Shown: positions 49,659-58,684, counted from the first letter of the stretch. The stretch: 64,000 nucleotides of DNA from UBA7672 sp040398465 (GCA_040398465.1 JBBAUA010000015.1:1-64000), one strand, 5' to 3'. A program made the numbers and translations. Notes: a model not told the origin generated them from the letters alone.

Positions 49659-52013
49659 ATGTCCAGTTTCAACCGCAAGCTTGCGGGCGGCGCCGTTGCG
49701 TCGGTCCTCGCCCTGACGCTGGCCTTTGCCTGCGCGTTGCCCCCGGGAACGGCAGGCGGGTCGTCGACGGCTGAGGCATCGCGTGCGGCGACTTACGACG
49801 CGACCGAGTGGATCTACTGGGGCGGAGACGCTGGCCAGACCCGGTACGCGCCGCTGAACCGGGTCAACCTCGAGACGGTCAACCGGCTCAAGATCGCCTG
49901 GCGCTGGACGGCGGATGCTTCGGGCGACGCCTCGTCCTCCAACTACAAGTCGACGCCCCTGCTCGACGATGGCGTTCTCTACATGCCGTGGGTCAACCAT
50001 GGCATGGCGGCGCTCGACGCAGGCACAGGCAAGACGCTCTGGACCTACGAGCCACAGCCGGCAGACATCGGAGGCCGCGGGGCTTCCCTGGCCGCACGGT
50101 CGCTCGCCTACTGGACGGACGGAACCGAGAAGCGGCTGTTTCACAATTCCTCCGACGGCCGCCTGATTGCGGTCGATGCCAGGACGGGCAAGGCGGCCAC
50201 CGGCTTCGGCAGGAATGGGACCGTCAACCTGCGCGAAGGCGCGATCGAAGGCACTCCGGTTACTGATGTGAGTTCGGTGTCGCCTGCCCTCGTGGTTGGC
50301 GACATTGTGGTCGCCCAGATCATCGTGGGCGGTGGCCGCAACAAGGAGAGCGCGCCGGGCTATATCCGCGGCTACGACGTGCGGACCGGGAAGGAAGTCT
50401 GGCGGTTCGATCCCATCGCCAAGCCGGGCCAAACAGGCGCCGAGACGTGGCTCGAAGGCAGCAACCTCTATACCGGCGCCGGCGGCGCATGGGCGATGAT
50501 GAGCGCTGACCCGGAGACGGGTTATCTCTACATCCCTCACGAAACGCCGACCAATGAGTTCTATGGCGGACAGCGTCCAGGGGACGGACTCTTCGGCGAG
50601 GCCATCGTCTGTCTCGATGCGAAAACCGGCAAGCTGGTCTGGTACTATCAGATCGTGAAGCACGGCATCTGGGACTATGACCTGCCGGCAGCGCCGATCC
50701 TGAACGAAGTGAAAAAGGACGGGAAGGTCATCAAGGCGGTGACTGTACTGACCAAGCAGGGCCTGACCTTTGTGTTCGACCGCAAGACCGGCGAGCCGGT
50801 CTGGCCGATCGAACAGCGCCAGGTCCCTAAATCGCCCATCCCGGGCGAGCGGGCGTCTCCGACGCAGCCCTTCCCCACCCTGCCAGAGCCCTTCCTGCGC
50901 CTCGGCTACAGCGAAGACGACCTGATCGACTTTACGCCCGCCCTTCGTGAAGAAGGCAAAAAGCTCGCATCGCAATACACCAAGGGTGAGCTCTACACCG
51001 CGCCGACCGAAATCACGGCGACCAACAAGGGAACGTGGCTCTTCCCTGGAACCGGCGGCGGCCCCAACTGGAACGGCGCGGCATGGGACCCAGACACCGG
51101 CATGATGTACACGCCGCTGCGCCTGAAGCCGCAATTCGCCGGCCTCCGCAAGGGCGACCCCAAGACCACGAACATGCACTACTATGGCGGTGGCGGCGGC
51201 GCCCCGATCTCCGGGCCCCAGGGCTTGCCGATCATGAAGCCGCCGTACTCGATCGTCGTTGCGACCGACATGAACACGGGCAAGCACAAATGGCGCATCC
51301 CGATCGGCGATGCCGATGACTCCGTGAAAAATCATCCGGCTCTGAAGGGGCTCGATCTCGACTTCAAGGCGATGGGCAAGTTCGACGTGCGCCCGGCGCC
51401 GCTTCTGACCAAGCAACTGCTGTTCCTGGGCGAGTCCGGCAACATCGGCGGTGGCTCGGGCGGGCCGATGTTCCGCGCCTATGACAAGCGCGACGGCAAG
51501 GTCGTGTGGGAGGCGGAGATGCCGACCCTCGTGACTGGCGCGCCGATGACTTACGAACTGAATGGCCGTCAGTATGTCGTGGTCGCCGTGTCGAAGCGTG
51601 GGGCTCCGGCGGAGCTGGTAGCGCTGACGCTGGATGGCGCAAGCGAAGCGGGAGCTGCGCCTGCTGGCGGAGTTCCGCTGGCTGCCGCGCCGCCGTCGAT
51701 ACGCGCCGCCGCCCTTGCAGTTTCTGCGACGCCGGATGAGCTGGCGCTTGGCAAGACGATGTTCGACCAGGCCTGCTCGATCTGCCATGGACCGAATGGA
51801 GCGGGCATCCCCGGCGGCAATGCTCCGCCGCTCGGCAACCGTACCGACTATCCGAACATCGCTCGCGTAATCGCCCAGGGCCAGGGCGAGATGCCGTCGC
51901 TGGCAGCCGCACTGACCAATCCGCAAATCGACGCCATCGCGAAGTATGTGGTGAAGACTCTTGGCCCGCAGCCTCGGCCGGCGGGCGGCCGGCCGCCGGG
52001 GAGCGAGGATTGA
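49659..52013 (+). CDS. PQQ-dependent dehydrogenase with C-terminal cytochrome c domain
   Basis: A 784-residue periplasmic quinohaemoprotein. A signal peptide covers residues ~1-32. The eight-bladed propeller has W-docking repeats such as EWIYWGGDAGQTRYAPLNRV, AWRWTADA, and TGKTLWTYEP, KTGEPVWPIEQR, DKRDGKVVWEAEMP. After a Pro/Ala linker, a class I cytochrome c domain starts near residue 695 with CSICHG (Cys ~706) and a likely haem Met in GQGEMPSL. It should oxidise an alcohol or sugar and pass electrons through the haem; the substrate is unknown. No pqq synthesis genes lie in the window. Confidence 0.9.
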   Translation: MSSFNRKLAGGAVASVLALTLAFACALPPGTAGGSSTAEASRAATYDATEWIYWGGDAGQTRYAPLNRVNLETVNRLKIAWRWTADASGDASSSNYKSTPLLDDGVLYMPWVNHGMAALDAGTGKTLWTYEPQPADIGGRGASLAARSLAYWTDGTEKRLFHNSSDGRLIAVDARTGKAATGFGRNGTVNLREGAIEGTPVTDVSSVSPALVVGDIVVAQIIVGGGRNKESAPGYIRGYDVRTGKEVWRFDPIAKPGQTGAETWLEGSNLYTGAGGAWAMMSADPETGYLYIPHETPTNEFYGGQRPGDGLFGEAIVCLDAKTGKLVWYYQIVKHGIWDYDLPAAPILNEVKKDGKVIKAVTVLTKQGLTFVFDRKTGEPVWPIEQRQVPKSPIPGERASPTQPFPTLPEPFLRLGYSEDDLIDFTPALREEGKKLASQYTKGELYTAPTEITATNKGTWLFPGTGGGPNWNGAAWDPDTGMMYTPLRLKPQFAGLRKGDPKTTNMHYYGGGGGAPISGPQGLPIMKPPYSIVVATDMNTGKHKWRIPIGDADDSVKNHPALKGLDLDFKAMGKFDVRPAPLLTKQLLFLGESGNIGGGSGGPMFRAYDKRDGKVVWEAEMPTLVTGAPMTYELNGRQYVVVAVSKRGAPAELVALTLDGASEAGAAPAGGVPLAAAPPSIRAAALAVSATPDELALGKTMFDQACSICHGPNGAGIPGGNAPPLGNRTDYPNIARVIAQGQGEMPSLAAALTNPQIDAIAKYVVKTLGPQPRPAGGRPPGSED

Positions 52014-52108
52014 GCCAGGAAGCGTCGGCCAAAAGTGTTGGAAAGTCAGGCATTCAACGCTGGTTGCCCTTACTGGATCAGGCGCCTATAAGGGCGCTCC
52101 TGAATTGG

Positions 52109-52186
52109 CGGAGCGTGGCGCAGCCCGGTTAGCGCACTAGTCTGGGGGACTAGGGGTCGTGGGTTCGAATCCCGCCGCTCCGACCA
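52109..52186 (+). tRNA. tRNA-Pro (anticodon GGG)
   Basis: A 78-base cloverleaf: acceptor CGGAGCG pairs with CGCTCCG, the anticodon stem CTAGT/ACTAG encloses CTGGGGG with anticodon GGG, and the T arm has GGGTTCGAATCCC. The CCA end is encoded (52184-52186). Confidence 0.96.
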
Positions 52187-52219
52187 TTCAGCTTCGGCAG
52201 ACCGGTAACCGGTTTATCA

Positions 52220-52295
52220 GGGCGGTTAGCTCAGCTGGCAGAGCGCCTGCTTTACACGCAGGATGTCGGCGGTTCGATCCCGTCACCGCCCACCA
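52220..52295 (+). tRNA. tRNA-Val (anticodon TAC)
   Basis: A 76-base cloverleaf: acceptor GGGCGGT pairs with ACCGCCC, the D arm has GCTCAGCTGGCAGAGC, the anticodon stem CCTGC/GCAGG encloses TTTACAC with anticodon TAC, and the T loop is GGTTCGATCCC-like. The CCA end is encoded (52293-52295). It lies 33 bases after tRNA-Pro, probably in one transcript. Confidence 0.96.
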
Positions 52296-52345
52296 GCCTT
52301 TGCACTCCGTGCTTCGGTTCGGCATGCCGCTCCCGGAGCGAAGCC

Positions 52346-52897
52346 TCAGGCCGCCGCACGGACCGCATCGAGGCGCAGTTTCAGGTTTGTGAGATCGGCC
52401 AGCAGGGATTCGAGGCGCGATTTCGCTGTTGGTGGGGGCTGACCCTCCTGCGCGTGGAAGTCGCCGCGCTCAACGGCATCCCGTACCGCGTCCTGCAGGT
52501 CGCGCACGGAGGCGCCGCTGTCGGCGTTGATTGCCACGTCGCCCTGCCCTTCGCCCTCGCCGACCTCAACCGCCCCCGGTTCCTCGCCCAGCACCTTGAT
52601 GGCGCCGCGAATGGTCAGCCCTTGGACATGCAGCAGATTCTGAAGCTGGCGCAACATCTCCATGTCTTCGGGGCGATAGTAGCGACGGCCATCGGGGCGC
52701 TTCAGCGGGCGGAGGTTGTCAAACTTCGTTTCCCAGAACCGCAGCACGTGCGTCTTGAGGCCAAGCTCCATGGCGGCTTCGCCAATCGTGCGGAAAGCTT
52801 CAGCGCTCTTCTCGAAGATGGCCTCAGACTCCGCCTCTGCGCAGTCGGACTCATGATCCGACTCTGGCGGCAGTTCGGCCTGCGATGTGTTGGACAT
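52346..52897 (-). CDS. MerR-family transcriptional regulator
   Basis: A 183-residue protein from the ATG at 52897. The MerR winged helix lies at ~35-105: AFRTIGEAAMELGLKTHVLRFWETKFDNLRPLKRPDGRRYYRPEDMEMLRQLQNLLHVQGLTIRGAIKVL (positions given; key are HVLRFWE and GRRYYRPED). The C-terminal half is acidic and then helical, with no metal-binding cysteines. Its start overlaps the ihf stop by one base. The order plsX-fabH-ihf-merR is the standard alphaproteobacterial one; the regulator's targets are unknown. Confidence 0.92.
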   Translation of the reverse strand: MSNTSQAELPPESDHESDCAEAESEAIFEKSAEAFRTIGEAAMELGLKTHVLRFWETKFDNLRPLKRPDGRRYYRPEDMEMLRQLQNLLHVQGLTIRGAIKVLGEEPGAVEVGEGEGQGDVAINADSGASVRDLQDAVRDAVERGDFHAQEGQPPPTAKSRLESLLADLTNLKLRLDAVRAAA

Positions 52898-53208
52898 CAG
52901 TCTCTCCGGGTCGTCATCGCTGCTTCGACCCTCTGCCGCAACAGCGGAGAGGGTTTGAACGACACCACCCGTCTTGCAGAAATCGGAGCCTCTTCGCCGG
53001 TCTTGGGATTGCGACCGACGCGGGCTTTCTTCCGACGCACAACAAAATTGCCGAAACGCGCGAATTTCACATCCTCGTCGCGTTCGAGTTCGGAGCACAC
53101 AAGTTCGAGCACGCGCTCGAGGAAGTTGCTCGAATCCTGTTTGGTTAGACCGACCTTTTGGACGAGGCGATCCACGATGTCTGCGCGTGTGAGTGTGTTC
53201 TCGGGCAC
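52897..53208 (-). CDS. ihfA: Integration host factor subunit alpha
   Basis: A 103-residue HU/IHF protein; the likely start is GTG at 53208 (PENTLTRADIVDRLVQKVG) with GGAG 8 bases upstream, since the longer frame to 53277 adds an atypical tail. The DNA-binding arm is GRNPKTGEEAPISARRVVSFKPSPLLRQRV with the intercalating Pro. IHF bends DNA by ~160 degrees in transcription, replication and recombination. The position between fabH and merR is conserved. Confidence 0.93.
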   Translation of the reverse strand: MPENTLTRADIVDRLVQKVGLTKQDSSNFLERVLELVCSELERDEDVKFARFGNFVVRRKKARVGRNPKTGEEAPISARRVVSFKPSPLLRQRVEAAMTTRRD

Positions 53209-53345
53209 TGCGGCGACTCCGATGTTGATGCAAAGCCTAGCCTCAGGAATCCGGGATGTTAAGGGCCAGATTCCCAAATCCCGAACAATTTCATCCGTTT
53301 ACGGGTTGTTAGGCAATGACGCTCGCCGCAACGATTTCAGCCGGA

Positions 53346-54320
53346 TTAAACGCGGATCAACGCCGATCCCCATGCGAGCCCACCGCCGATCGCCTCGATC
53401 AGGACCAGATCGCCCGGCTTGACCCGGCCATCCTCTGTGGCCGCGGCCAGCGCCAGCGGCACGGAGGCAGCTGAGGTATTCCCATGCTCTGCAACCGTGG
53501 AGACCACCTTGTGCTCGTCAAGCCCGAGCCTCTCGGCCACGGCCGAGAGGATGCGCTGGTTGGCCTGGTGGGGCACGAACCAGTCGATGTCGCTGATCTG
53601 CAGTCCGGCCTGACCCACGGCCGCGCGGACGCTTTCGGAGATCTTGCCGACCGCGTGCTTGAACACTTGGTTGCCGACCATGCGGAGGTGGCCGACGGTC
53701 TGCGTGGTCGACGGGCCGCCATCGACGTACAGCAGGTCCCTGAAGCGGCCGTCGGTGCGCAGGTGGATGCCCTTCACGCCACGATCGCCGGCCTGTGACT
53801 TCGGCTGGCGTTCCAGCACGACCGCGCCGGCGCCGTCGCCGAACAGCACGCAGGTCGAGCGGTCCGACCAGTCGAGGATGCGCGAGAATGTCTCTGCGCC
53901 GATGACCAGCGCCCGCTCGAACTGGCCGCGGACGAGGAAGTTGTCGGCGGTCGCGATGGCGAACACGAACCCCGAGCACACGGCCTGGAGGTCGAATCCG
54001 GCGCCGCGTGTGATGCCGAGCTTCTGCTGGATGATCGTGGCGGTGGACGGGAACGTGTAGTCGGGCGTCGCGGTGGCGACGACGATCAGGTCTATGTCGT
54101 CAGGCGTCAGGCCCGCGGCGTCCAGCGCCTTGCGGGCGGCGATGGCGCCGAGATCCGAAGTCGTCTCGCCATCGGCTGCAATGTGGCGTTTGCGGATGCC
54201 GGTGCGCGCCGCGATCCATTCATCAGTTGTATCGACCATCTTCGCGAGGTCATCGTTGGTCAGCACCTTGCTGGGAAGGTGCCCCCCGACGCCACGTACA
54301 ACGGAAACGAACTCGGTCAA
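53346..54320 (-). CDS. fabH: 3-oxoacyl-ACP synthase III
   Basis: A 324-residue thiolase-fold enzyme that condenses acetyl-CoA with malonyl-ACP to begin fatty acid synthesis. The catalytic triad is visible: Cys in FDLQAVCSGFVFA, His in WFVPHQANQRIL, and Asn in EHGNTSAASVPLAL. It lies 12 bases downstream of plsX on the same strand. Length and motifs are normal. Confidence 0.96.
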   Translation of the reverse strand: MTEFVSVVRGVGGHLPSKVLTNDDLAKMVDTTDEWIAARTGIRKRHIAADGETTSDLGAIAARKALDAAGLTPDDIDLIVVATATPDYTFPSTATIIQQKLGITRGAGFDLQAVCSGFVFAIATADNFLVRGQFERALVIGAETFSRILDWSDRSTCVLFGDGAGAVVLERQPKSQAGDRGVKGIHLRTDGRFRDLLYVDGGPSTTQTVGHLRMVGNQVFKHAVGKISESVRAAVGQAGLQISDIDWFVPHQANQRILSAVAERLGLDEHKVVSTVAEHGNTSAASVPLALAAATEDGRVKPGDLVLIEAIGGGLAWGSALIRV

Positions 54321-54332
54321 GTGGATGTCCTG

Positions 54333-55388
54333 TTACTGCACGGCCTGTTCGGCCGGAGAGGGAGGCGGCTGAGCGGGCGCGAGGCGACGGAGATTCTCCT
54401 CCACCTCTGCCCGGAAGCTGCTCTCACCCATGCCCGCCGCCACCTTGATGGCCTGGGCGAACCCAACCGCATCCGTGCCGCCATGGCTTTTCACCACGAC
54501 GCCATTTAGACCGATGAACACGCCGCCATTCACCTTGCGCGGGTCCATCTTGCTCCGGAACTGCTTCAGCGCCGGCATCGCCAGCGCGGCGCCGAGCATG
54601 GCGATCGGGCCGGACTTGAACGCGTCCTTCAACATGTCCGAGATCATTCGTGCGATGCCCTCGGCGGTCTTGATGGCGATGTTGCCCGTGAAGCCATCGG
54701 TGACGATCACGTCAATGTCGGCCGAGCCGATCTTGTCGGCTTCGATGTAGCCGCGGAAATCGAAAGGCAGGTTTGAGGTTCGGATCATGCGGGCCGCCTC
54801 GCGGATCGACTCGTGACCCTTGAGTTCTTCCTCGCCGATGTTCAGCAGGGCGACTTTCGGATTCTTGACACCGTTGACCGCGCGAGCGAACGCCACGCCC
54901 ATGATGGCGAATTCAACAAGCTGTCCAGCGTCGGCGGCGATGTCGGCGCCCAGATCGAGCATGGCGGTGACGCCCTTGCGCGTCGGCCAGCTGGCCACGA
55001 GCGCTGGGCGATGCACGCCTTCCACCTTGCGGAGGATGAACATCGACAGCGCCATCAGGGCGCCGGTGTTGCCGGCGGAAACTGCGGCGACCGCCTCGCC
55101 GCTCTTCACGGACTCGATGGCGTTCCACATCGACGTGCCCTTGCCCTGCCGCAGCATCTGGCTCGGCTTGGCGTCCATCGCCACGCTCTTGTCGGTGTGA
55201 CGGATGGTGACGCGCGGCGCGGCCGTGGGCGCCTTCTCCAGCAAGGGCTTCAGCTGGGCTTCGTCGCCATGGATGAGGAAGCGAAGATTTGCGTGAGACT
55301 GGGCAAACCGCTCCAGCCCCTCCACGACAATGCGGGGCGCGTGGTCGCCGCCCATCCCGTCGATGGATATGAACTTCACGTCAGCCAT
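54333..55388 (-). CDS. plsX: Phosphate acyltransferase
   Basis: A 351-residue enzyme from MADVKFISIDGMGGDHAP at 55388; an upstream frame to 55445 adds an unlikely leader. It makes acyl-phosphate from acyl-ACP for phospholipid synthesis. Typical stretches are SAGNTGALMALSMFILRKVEGVHRPAL, LLNIGEEELKGHESIREAARMI, VDVIVTDGFTGNIAIKTAEGIARM-like DVIVTDGFTGN, and DAVGFAQAIKVA. The C-terminal ~25 residues are Pro/Gln-rich. The DUF177 gene often found just upstream is absent. Confidence 0.96.
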   Translation of the reverse strand: MADVKFISIDGMGGDHAPRIVVEGLERFAQSHANLRFLIHGDEAQLKPLLEKAPTAAPRVTIRHTDKSVAMDAKPSQMLRQGKGTSMWNAIESVKSGEAVAAVSAGNTGALMALSMFILRKVEGVHRPALVASWPTRKGVTAMLDLGADIAADAGQLVEFAIMGVAFARAVNGVKNPKVALLNIGEEELKGHESIREAARMIRTSNLPFDFRGYIEADKIGSADIDVIVTDGFTGNIAIKTAEGIARMISDMLKDAFKSGPIAMLGAALAMPALKQFRSKMDPRKVNGGVFIGLNGVVVKSHGGTDAVGFAQAIKVAAGMGESSFRAEVEENLRRLAPAQPPPSPAEQAVQ

Positions 55389-55539
55389 GTCCGCCGGGGC
55401 GCTCCAACATGGCGGATGCGGCCGGAATCGGCCCAATCCAACCATGACTCGTTGGGTCTAATACCACGAGCGGGTGGAGGTAACAGGCCCCTCCGGACGC
55501 GTCGCTGCGACATCGTCCACTGCCCTTTTCCGGCGGGAA

Positions 55540-56067
55540 TCAGGGCAGCCGGGGCCAGTTCAATTCCCCGGACAGCAGCTGGGCGTCGGTGTGGCGCCTC
55601 AACGTGTCCTCGACCGCCCGCACATAGCGCACAAACCGCCCGGCCTGGGGTTCGGCCACGCCCAGGTTGCGCATGAGAGAATGTTGCAGGTCTACATCGG
55701 AGACCCCGTCGGCCAACGCGTCGTCATAGGCCTTGGCCCGTCCGTAGAAGGCCTCGCCCATCTTCCGGATCTTCTTGCCGACGCTCAGGTCGCCCGTGCC
55801 GATATCGCGCAGGGCTTCGTCGAATCCATCGAACAGGGCGTCGAAAACCTCCTGCGAGAGCGCTTTTCCAGCCTGCCCGGCTTCCCGCAAGCGGCGAAAA
55901 ACGAGGGTACCGTGCAGGCAGGTCATCTCGAAACGGCCGGAAAAGTTGTCGCGGGCGCCGCCCTCGAAATAGAAGTCGGGGCGTAGAGCCTGCGCCTGGA
56001 TGGACTGGTGCAGCTTATCAACCGCCCAGCGATTTTTCTTGGGTTGGAACCAGTTGCCGAGCGCCAT
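55540..56067 (-). CDS. Ubiquinol-cytochrome c chaperone (CBP3-like) family protein
   Basis: A 175-residue protein with the CBP3/UQCC1 pattern: LHQSIQAQALRPDFYFEGGARDNFSGRFEMTCLHGTLVFRRL, then DEALRDIGTGDLSVGKKIRKMGEAFYGRAKAYDDAL. The mitochondrial relative helps cytochrome b synthesis and assembly of complex III; bacterial members are assumed to do the same. It lies 150 bases before plsX and is divergent from bamE, a common alphaproteobacterial order. Confidence 0.92.
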   Translation of the reverse strand: MALGNWFQPKKNRWAVDKLHQSIQAQALRPDFYFEGGARDNFSGRFEMTCLHGTLVFRRLREAGQAGKALSQEVFDALFDGFDEALRDIGTGDLSVGKKIRKMGEAFYGRAKAYDDALADGVSDVDLQHSLMRNLGVAEPQAGRFVRYVRAVEDTLRRHTDAQLLSGELNWPRLP

Positions 56068-56204
56068 TCACGTCCTCCAGACGAGGGCCGACCCTAGCAG
56101 GGTTCGCGCGGGGTGGAAGTTGCTGACGATATGGAGGCGCCAGCCAGCCTTGCCAAGCTGCGCGGGCTGCCTGTACCTACCCCACTGGTTCCGGAGTTTT
56201 CTGC

Positions 56205-56744
56205 ATGGCCCTGAAGCGTACCCGGCTCGGCCTTCTTGTTGCGACCGTGGCCGCAGCCACCGTGATGGCCGGTTGCACCGCCACGCGCGACTTCCATGGC
56301 TATGTGCCCGACCAGGCTTTCCCGGAAGACGTGAAGCCGGATGTCGATACCCGGTCGACCGTCCTCGCACGCCTCGGGACCCCGTCCACGACTTCGCTCT
56401 TCAACCAGGCCGGCGAAGCCAAGGTCGCGCCCGGCAAGGAGCAGCTCTGGGTCTACATGTCCTCGACCCGCGAACTGCTGGCCTTCTACTATCCCAAGGT
56501 GGTGCAACGCTCGATCATCGCCATCCAGTTCGACGAGGAGGACGTCGTCTCCGACGTGCTCATCTATGACGCTGAGGATGGTCGCGTTCTCGACTACTCC
56601 TCGCGCATCACACCGACGCGCGGCCGCGAGCTCGGAATTCTCGAGCAGCTGTTCGGTACGCTCGGCAGCCTGCGGAACCAGCTGCCCGGCATGCAGAATC
56701 CGGACAACCGTCAGCCCGGCGACAACCCCGGCGGCCGGCAGTAG
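56205..56744 (+). CDS. bamE: Outer membrane assembly factor BamE (SmpA/OmlA)
   Basis: A 179-residue lipoprotein with lipobox VMAGC (Cys ~24). The SmpA/OmlA domain runs from ~30 to 130: GYVPDQAFPEDVKPDVDTRSTVLARLGTPSTTSLFNQ, then WVYMSSTRELLAFYYPKVVQRSIIAIQFDEEDVVSDVLIYD. The C-terminal tail is Gly/Pro/Asn-rich (NPDNRQPGDNPGG). BamE stabilises the BAM complex. It converges with the Tat-signal gene. Confidence 0.93.
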   Translation: MALKRTRLGLLVATVAAATVMAGCTATRDFHGYVPDQAFPEDVKPDVDTRSTVLARLGTPSTTSLFNQAGEAKVAPGKEQLWVYMSSTRELLAFYYPKVVQRSIIAIQFDEEDVVSDVLIYDAEDGRVLDYSSRITPTRGRELGILEQLFGTLGSLRNQLPGMQNPDNRQPGDNPGGRQ

Positions 56745-56751
56745 TTTTCGA

Positions 56752-57201
56752 TCAGGTACGGCTGGCGATCTGCGTGAAGGTCATCGTGACCAGCGCATCC
56801 GTTTCGCCGACGACGCCGTTGGCCGCTTTCAGGCATTCGGCGGCGGCGACCTTCTCGTCCAGCTTCTTGAAGTCGCCCTTGGCGTGAAAGCTGATCTTGT
56901 GTGACGTCTTGACGATGGCGTCGCGGATGAAGTGCTGCTGCTCGCGATACTTCCAGACATCCTTGCCAGGGCCGGCAAGCATGCGGGCGCTGATGAAAAG
57001 GTAGTTCTTCAGCTTCCGCTTTTCGTCGAACACCGGAAACACCATGCCGCCCAGCTCAACCGAGCGGGCGACCTCGGCCTCGCTCGTTTCACCGGGCGCC
57101 GCTGCATGGTCCTGCGCGTTAGCAGGCGCAGCCGCGGCGACTGCCACGGCGGCGGTGGTCAATGAGGCGGCGGCGAGGAGGTCACGACGGGAGATACGCA
57201 T
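56752..57201 (-). CDS. Exported protein of unknown function (Tat-type signal)
   Basis: A 149-residue protein. The N-terminus MRISRRDLLAAASLTTAAVAVAAA has a twin-Arg signal (SRRDLLA) with a cleavage site near ANAQ. The mature part has VELGGMVFPVFDEKRKLKNYLFISARMLA, then a helical DVWKYREQQHFIRDAIVKTSHK, which loosely resembles FliL-type domains but is not assigned. Two conserved-looking lysines in DFKKLDEKV and one cysteine are present. It is 35 bases downstream of thiL on the same strand. Confidence 0.8.
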   Translation of the reverse strand: MRISRRDLLAAASLTTAAVAVAAAAPANAQDHAAAPGETSEAEVARSVELGGMVFPVFDEKRKLKNYLFISARMLAGPGKDVWKYREQQHFIRDAIVKTSHKISFHAKGDFKKLDEKVAAAECLKAANGVVGETDALVTMTFTQIASRT

Positions 57202-57236
57202 TGCGCTAGTCTGCCGCGCAATGGTTTAGGCTGCGT

Positions 57237-58202
57237 TTACGATTGGGCCAGATCGCGGAAATGCCGCCAGCCGGCTGCATTGAACTCCAGCGGCTGTTTG
57301 TCGGCGTCGAGGACGAAGACACCCTCGCCCGCCGTGACGACACCGATGCGTGTGATCTTGGAGCCGCTGCTTCGCATCGCCTTTCGTGCAGCCTGCGGGA
57401 CAGTGAAGAGGGTCTGATAGTCATCTCCACCGGTCAGCAGGTCGCGCAGGTCGACCTTGCCGTTCTCGACATAGTGGCTGGCCGTTGCGCTCAGCGGCAC
57501 GAGCGACGCCCCGATCAGCAGACGCACGGACGAGGCCTCGGCGATGTGGCCTGCGTCCGCCACCAGGCCGTCGGAGACGTCGATGCTGGCGCTGGCGCGG
57601 GCGGCGATGAGATCAGCGAAGGCAAGGCGTGGGGGCTCGGGAACGCGGTAGCGGGAGACGAGCTGGTTCTGCGCCTCAGCGATCAGGGGGCCGAGCGCGC
57701 CGGTGGCCGCCTGCAGGCCGAGCCAGCTGTCGCCGATGTCGCCGGTGACCCAGATGTCCTCGCCTGGCTTCGCGCCGGAGCGCCGGACCGGGCCGCGGCT
57801 GCCGACATTTCCAAGCAGGGTGAGCGACAGCGTGAGCGGCCCGTCGGTGGATGTGGTGTCGCCGCCGACGAGGTGCGCGCCCCAGCGTTCCAGGTCCTTT
57901 CCCAGGCCGCGCGCGAAGTCTTCGAGCTGTTCGTGCGGGCGGCTTTTCGGCCAGACCAGCGCGAGCAACGCCGCATCGGGTTTTCCGCCCTTGGCGATGA
58001 TGTCCGAGACATTCACACGGACCAGCTTTTGCGCGACCGTTTCGAGCGGATCGTCGGGCAGGAAGTGGATGCCTTCGACGATGGCGTCCTTTGTGACGAT
58101 CAGGCCGGGCGCGATTTCGGCGACGTCGTCGCGCAGATCAGCGGCGCCGGGTGAAATGACGAGTGGGGCGAAGTAACGCCGGATGAGGTCGAACTCATCC
58201 AT
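57237..58202 (-). CDS. thiL: Thiamine-monophosphate kinase
   Basis: A 321-residue ATP-dependent enzyme that phosphorylates thiamine monophosphate to the diphosphate. The PurM/ThiL fold shows LVISPGAADLRDDVAEI, TKDAIVEGIHFLPD with the metal Asp, RVNVSDIIAKGGKPDAALLALVWP, WVTGDIGDSWLGLQAA, SIDVSDGLVADAGHIAEAS and TGGDDYQTLFTVP. It is 5 bases downstream of nusB and belongs to the rib-nusB operon. Confidence 0.95.
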   Translation of the reverse strand: MDEFDLIRRYFAPLVISPGAADLRDDVAEIAPGLIVTKDAIVEGIHFLPDDPLETVAQKLVRVNVSDIIAKGGKPDAALLALVWPKSRPHEQLEDFARGLGKDLERWGAHLVGGDTTSTDGPLTLSLTLLGNVGSRGPVRRSGAKPGEDIWVTGDIGDSWLGLQAATGALGPLIAEAQNQLVSRYRVPEPPRLAFADLIAARASASIDVSDGLVADAGHIAEASSVRLLIGASLVPLSATASHYVENGKVDLRDLLTGGDDYQTLFTVPQAARKAMRSSGSKITRIGVVTAGEGVFVLDADKQPLEFNAAGWRHFRDLAQS

Positions 58203-58207
58203 CGTGG

Positions 58208-58684
58208 TCAGCCGCGAATGTCGCGCGAGACAGCGTCGAGGAGCCCGTTGATGAATTTGGGCTCGGCCCCTTCGAAGAAGGCGTGGGCGAGTGAGACGTA
58301 TTCGTCGAGGATGATCTGGGACGGCAGGCTGATCTCGGCGATCAGTTCATAGACGCCGGCGCGGAGGATTGCGCGGGATGTGGCGTCGAGGCGTTCGATT
58401 TTCCAGCCTGAGGCGAGACGTTTCATGATCGCGGCGTCGATGGCTTCCTGCCGGTCGACAACGCCGAGCACGATCGACTTGAAGATATCGGGATCAGCTT
58501 CCTCGACAGGTTCGCCCTCGTCGTTGAGGCCGAGGCGGTCCTCCATGAAATCGGCGACGACGGAGCGCGCCGACTGCTCGGTTTGCTCCATCTGGTAGAG
58601 CGCCTGCACGCCGGCAAGGCGCGCGCCGGCGCGGCGGGCGGCGAGCAGCTTGCGTTCCGCGTCGGCGGTTGCGCTACTCATCAC
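58208..58684 (-). CDS. nusB: Transcription antitermination factor NusB
   Basis: A 158-residue helical RNA-binding protein: ARLAGVQALYQMEQTEQ, RLDATSRAILRAGVYELI, IILDEYVSLAHAFFEGAEPKFINGLLDAVSRDI. It acts with NusA, NusE and NusG in rRNA antitermination. Its start overlaps the ribH end by 11 bases (a second ATG at 58681 would give an 8-base overlap). ribH-nusB-thiL is a widely conserved order. Confidence 0.95.
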   Translation of the reverse strand: MMSSATADAERKLLAARRAGARLAGVQALYQMEQTEQSARSVVADFMEDRLGLNDEGEPVEEADPDIFKSIVLGVVDRQEAIDAAIMKRLASGWKIERLDATSRAILRAGVYELIAEISLPSQIILDEYVSLAHAFFEGAEPKFINGLLDAVSRDIRG

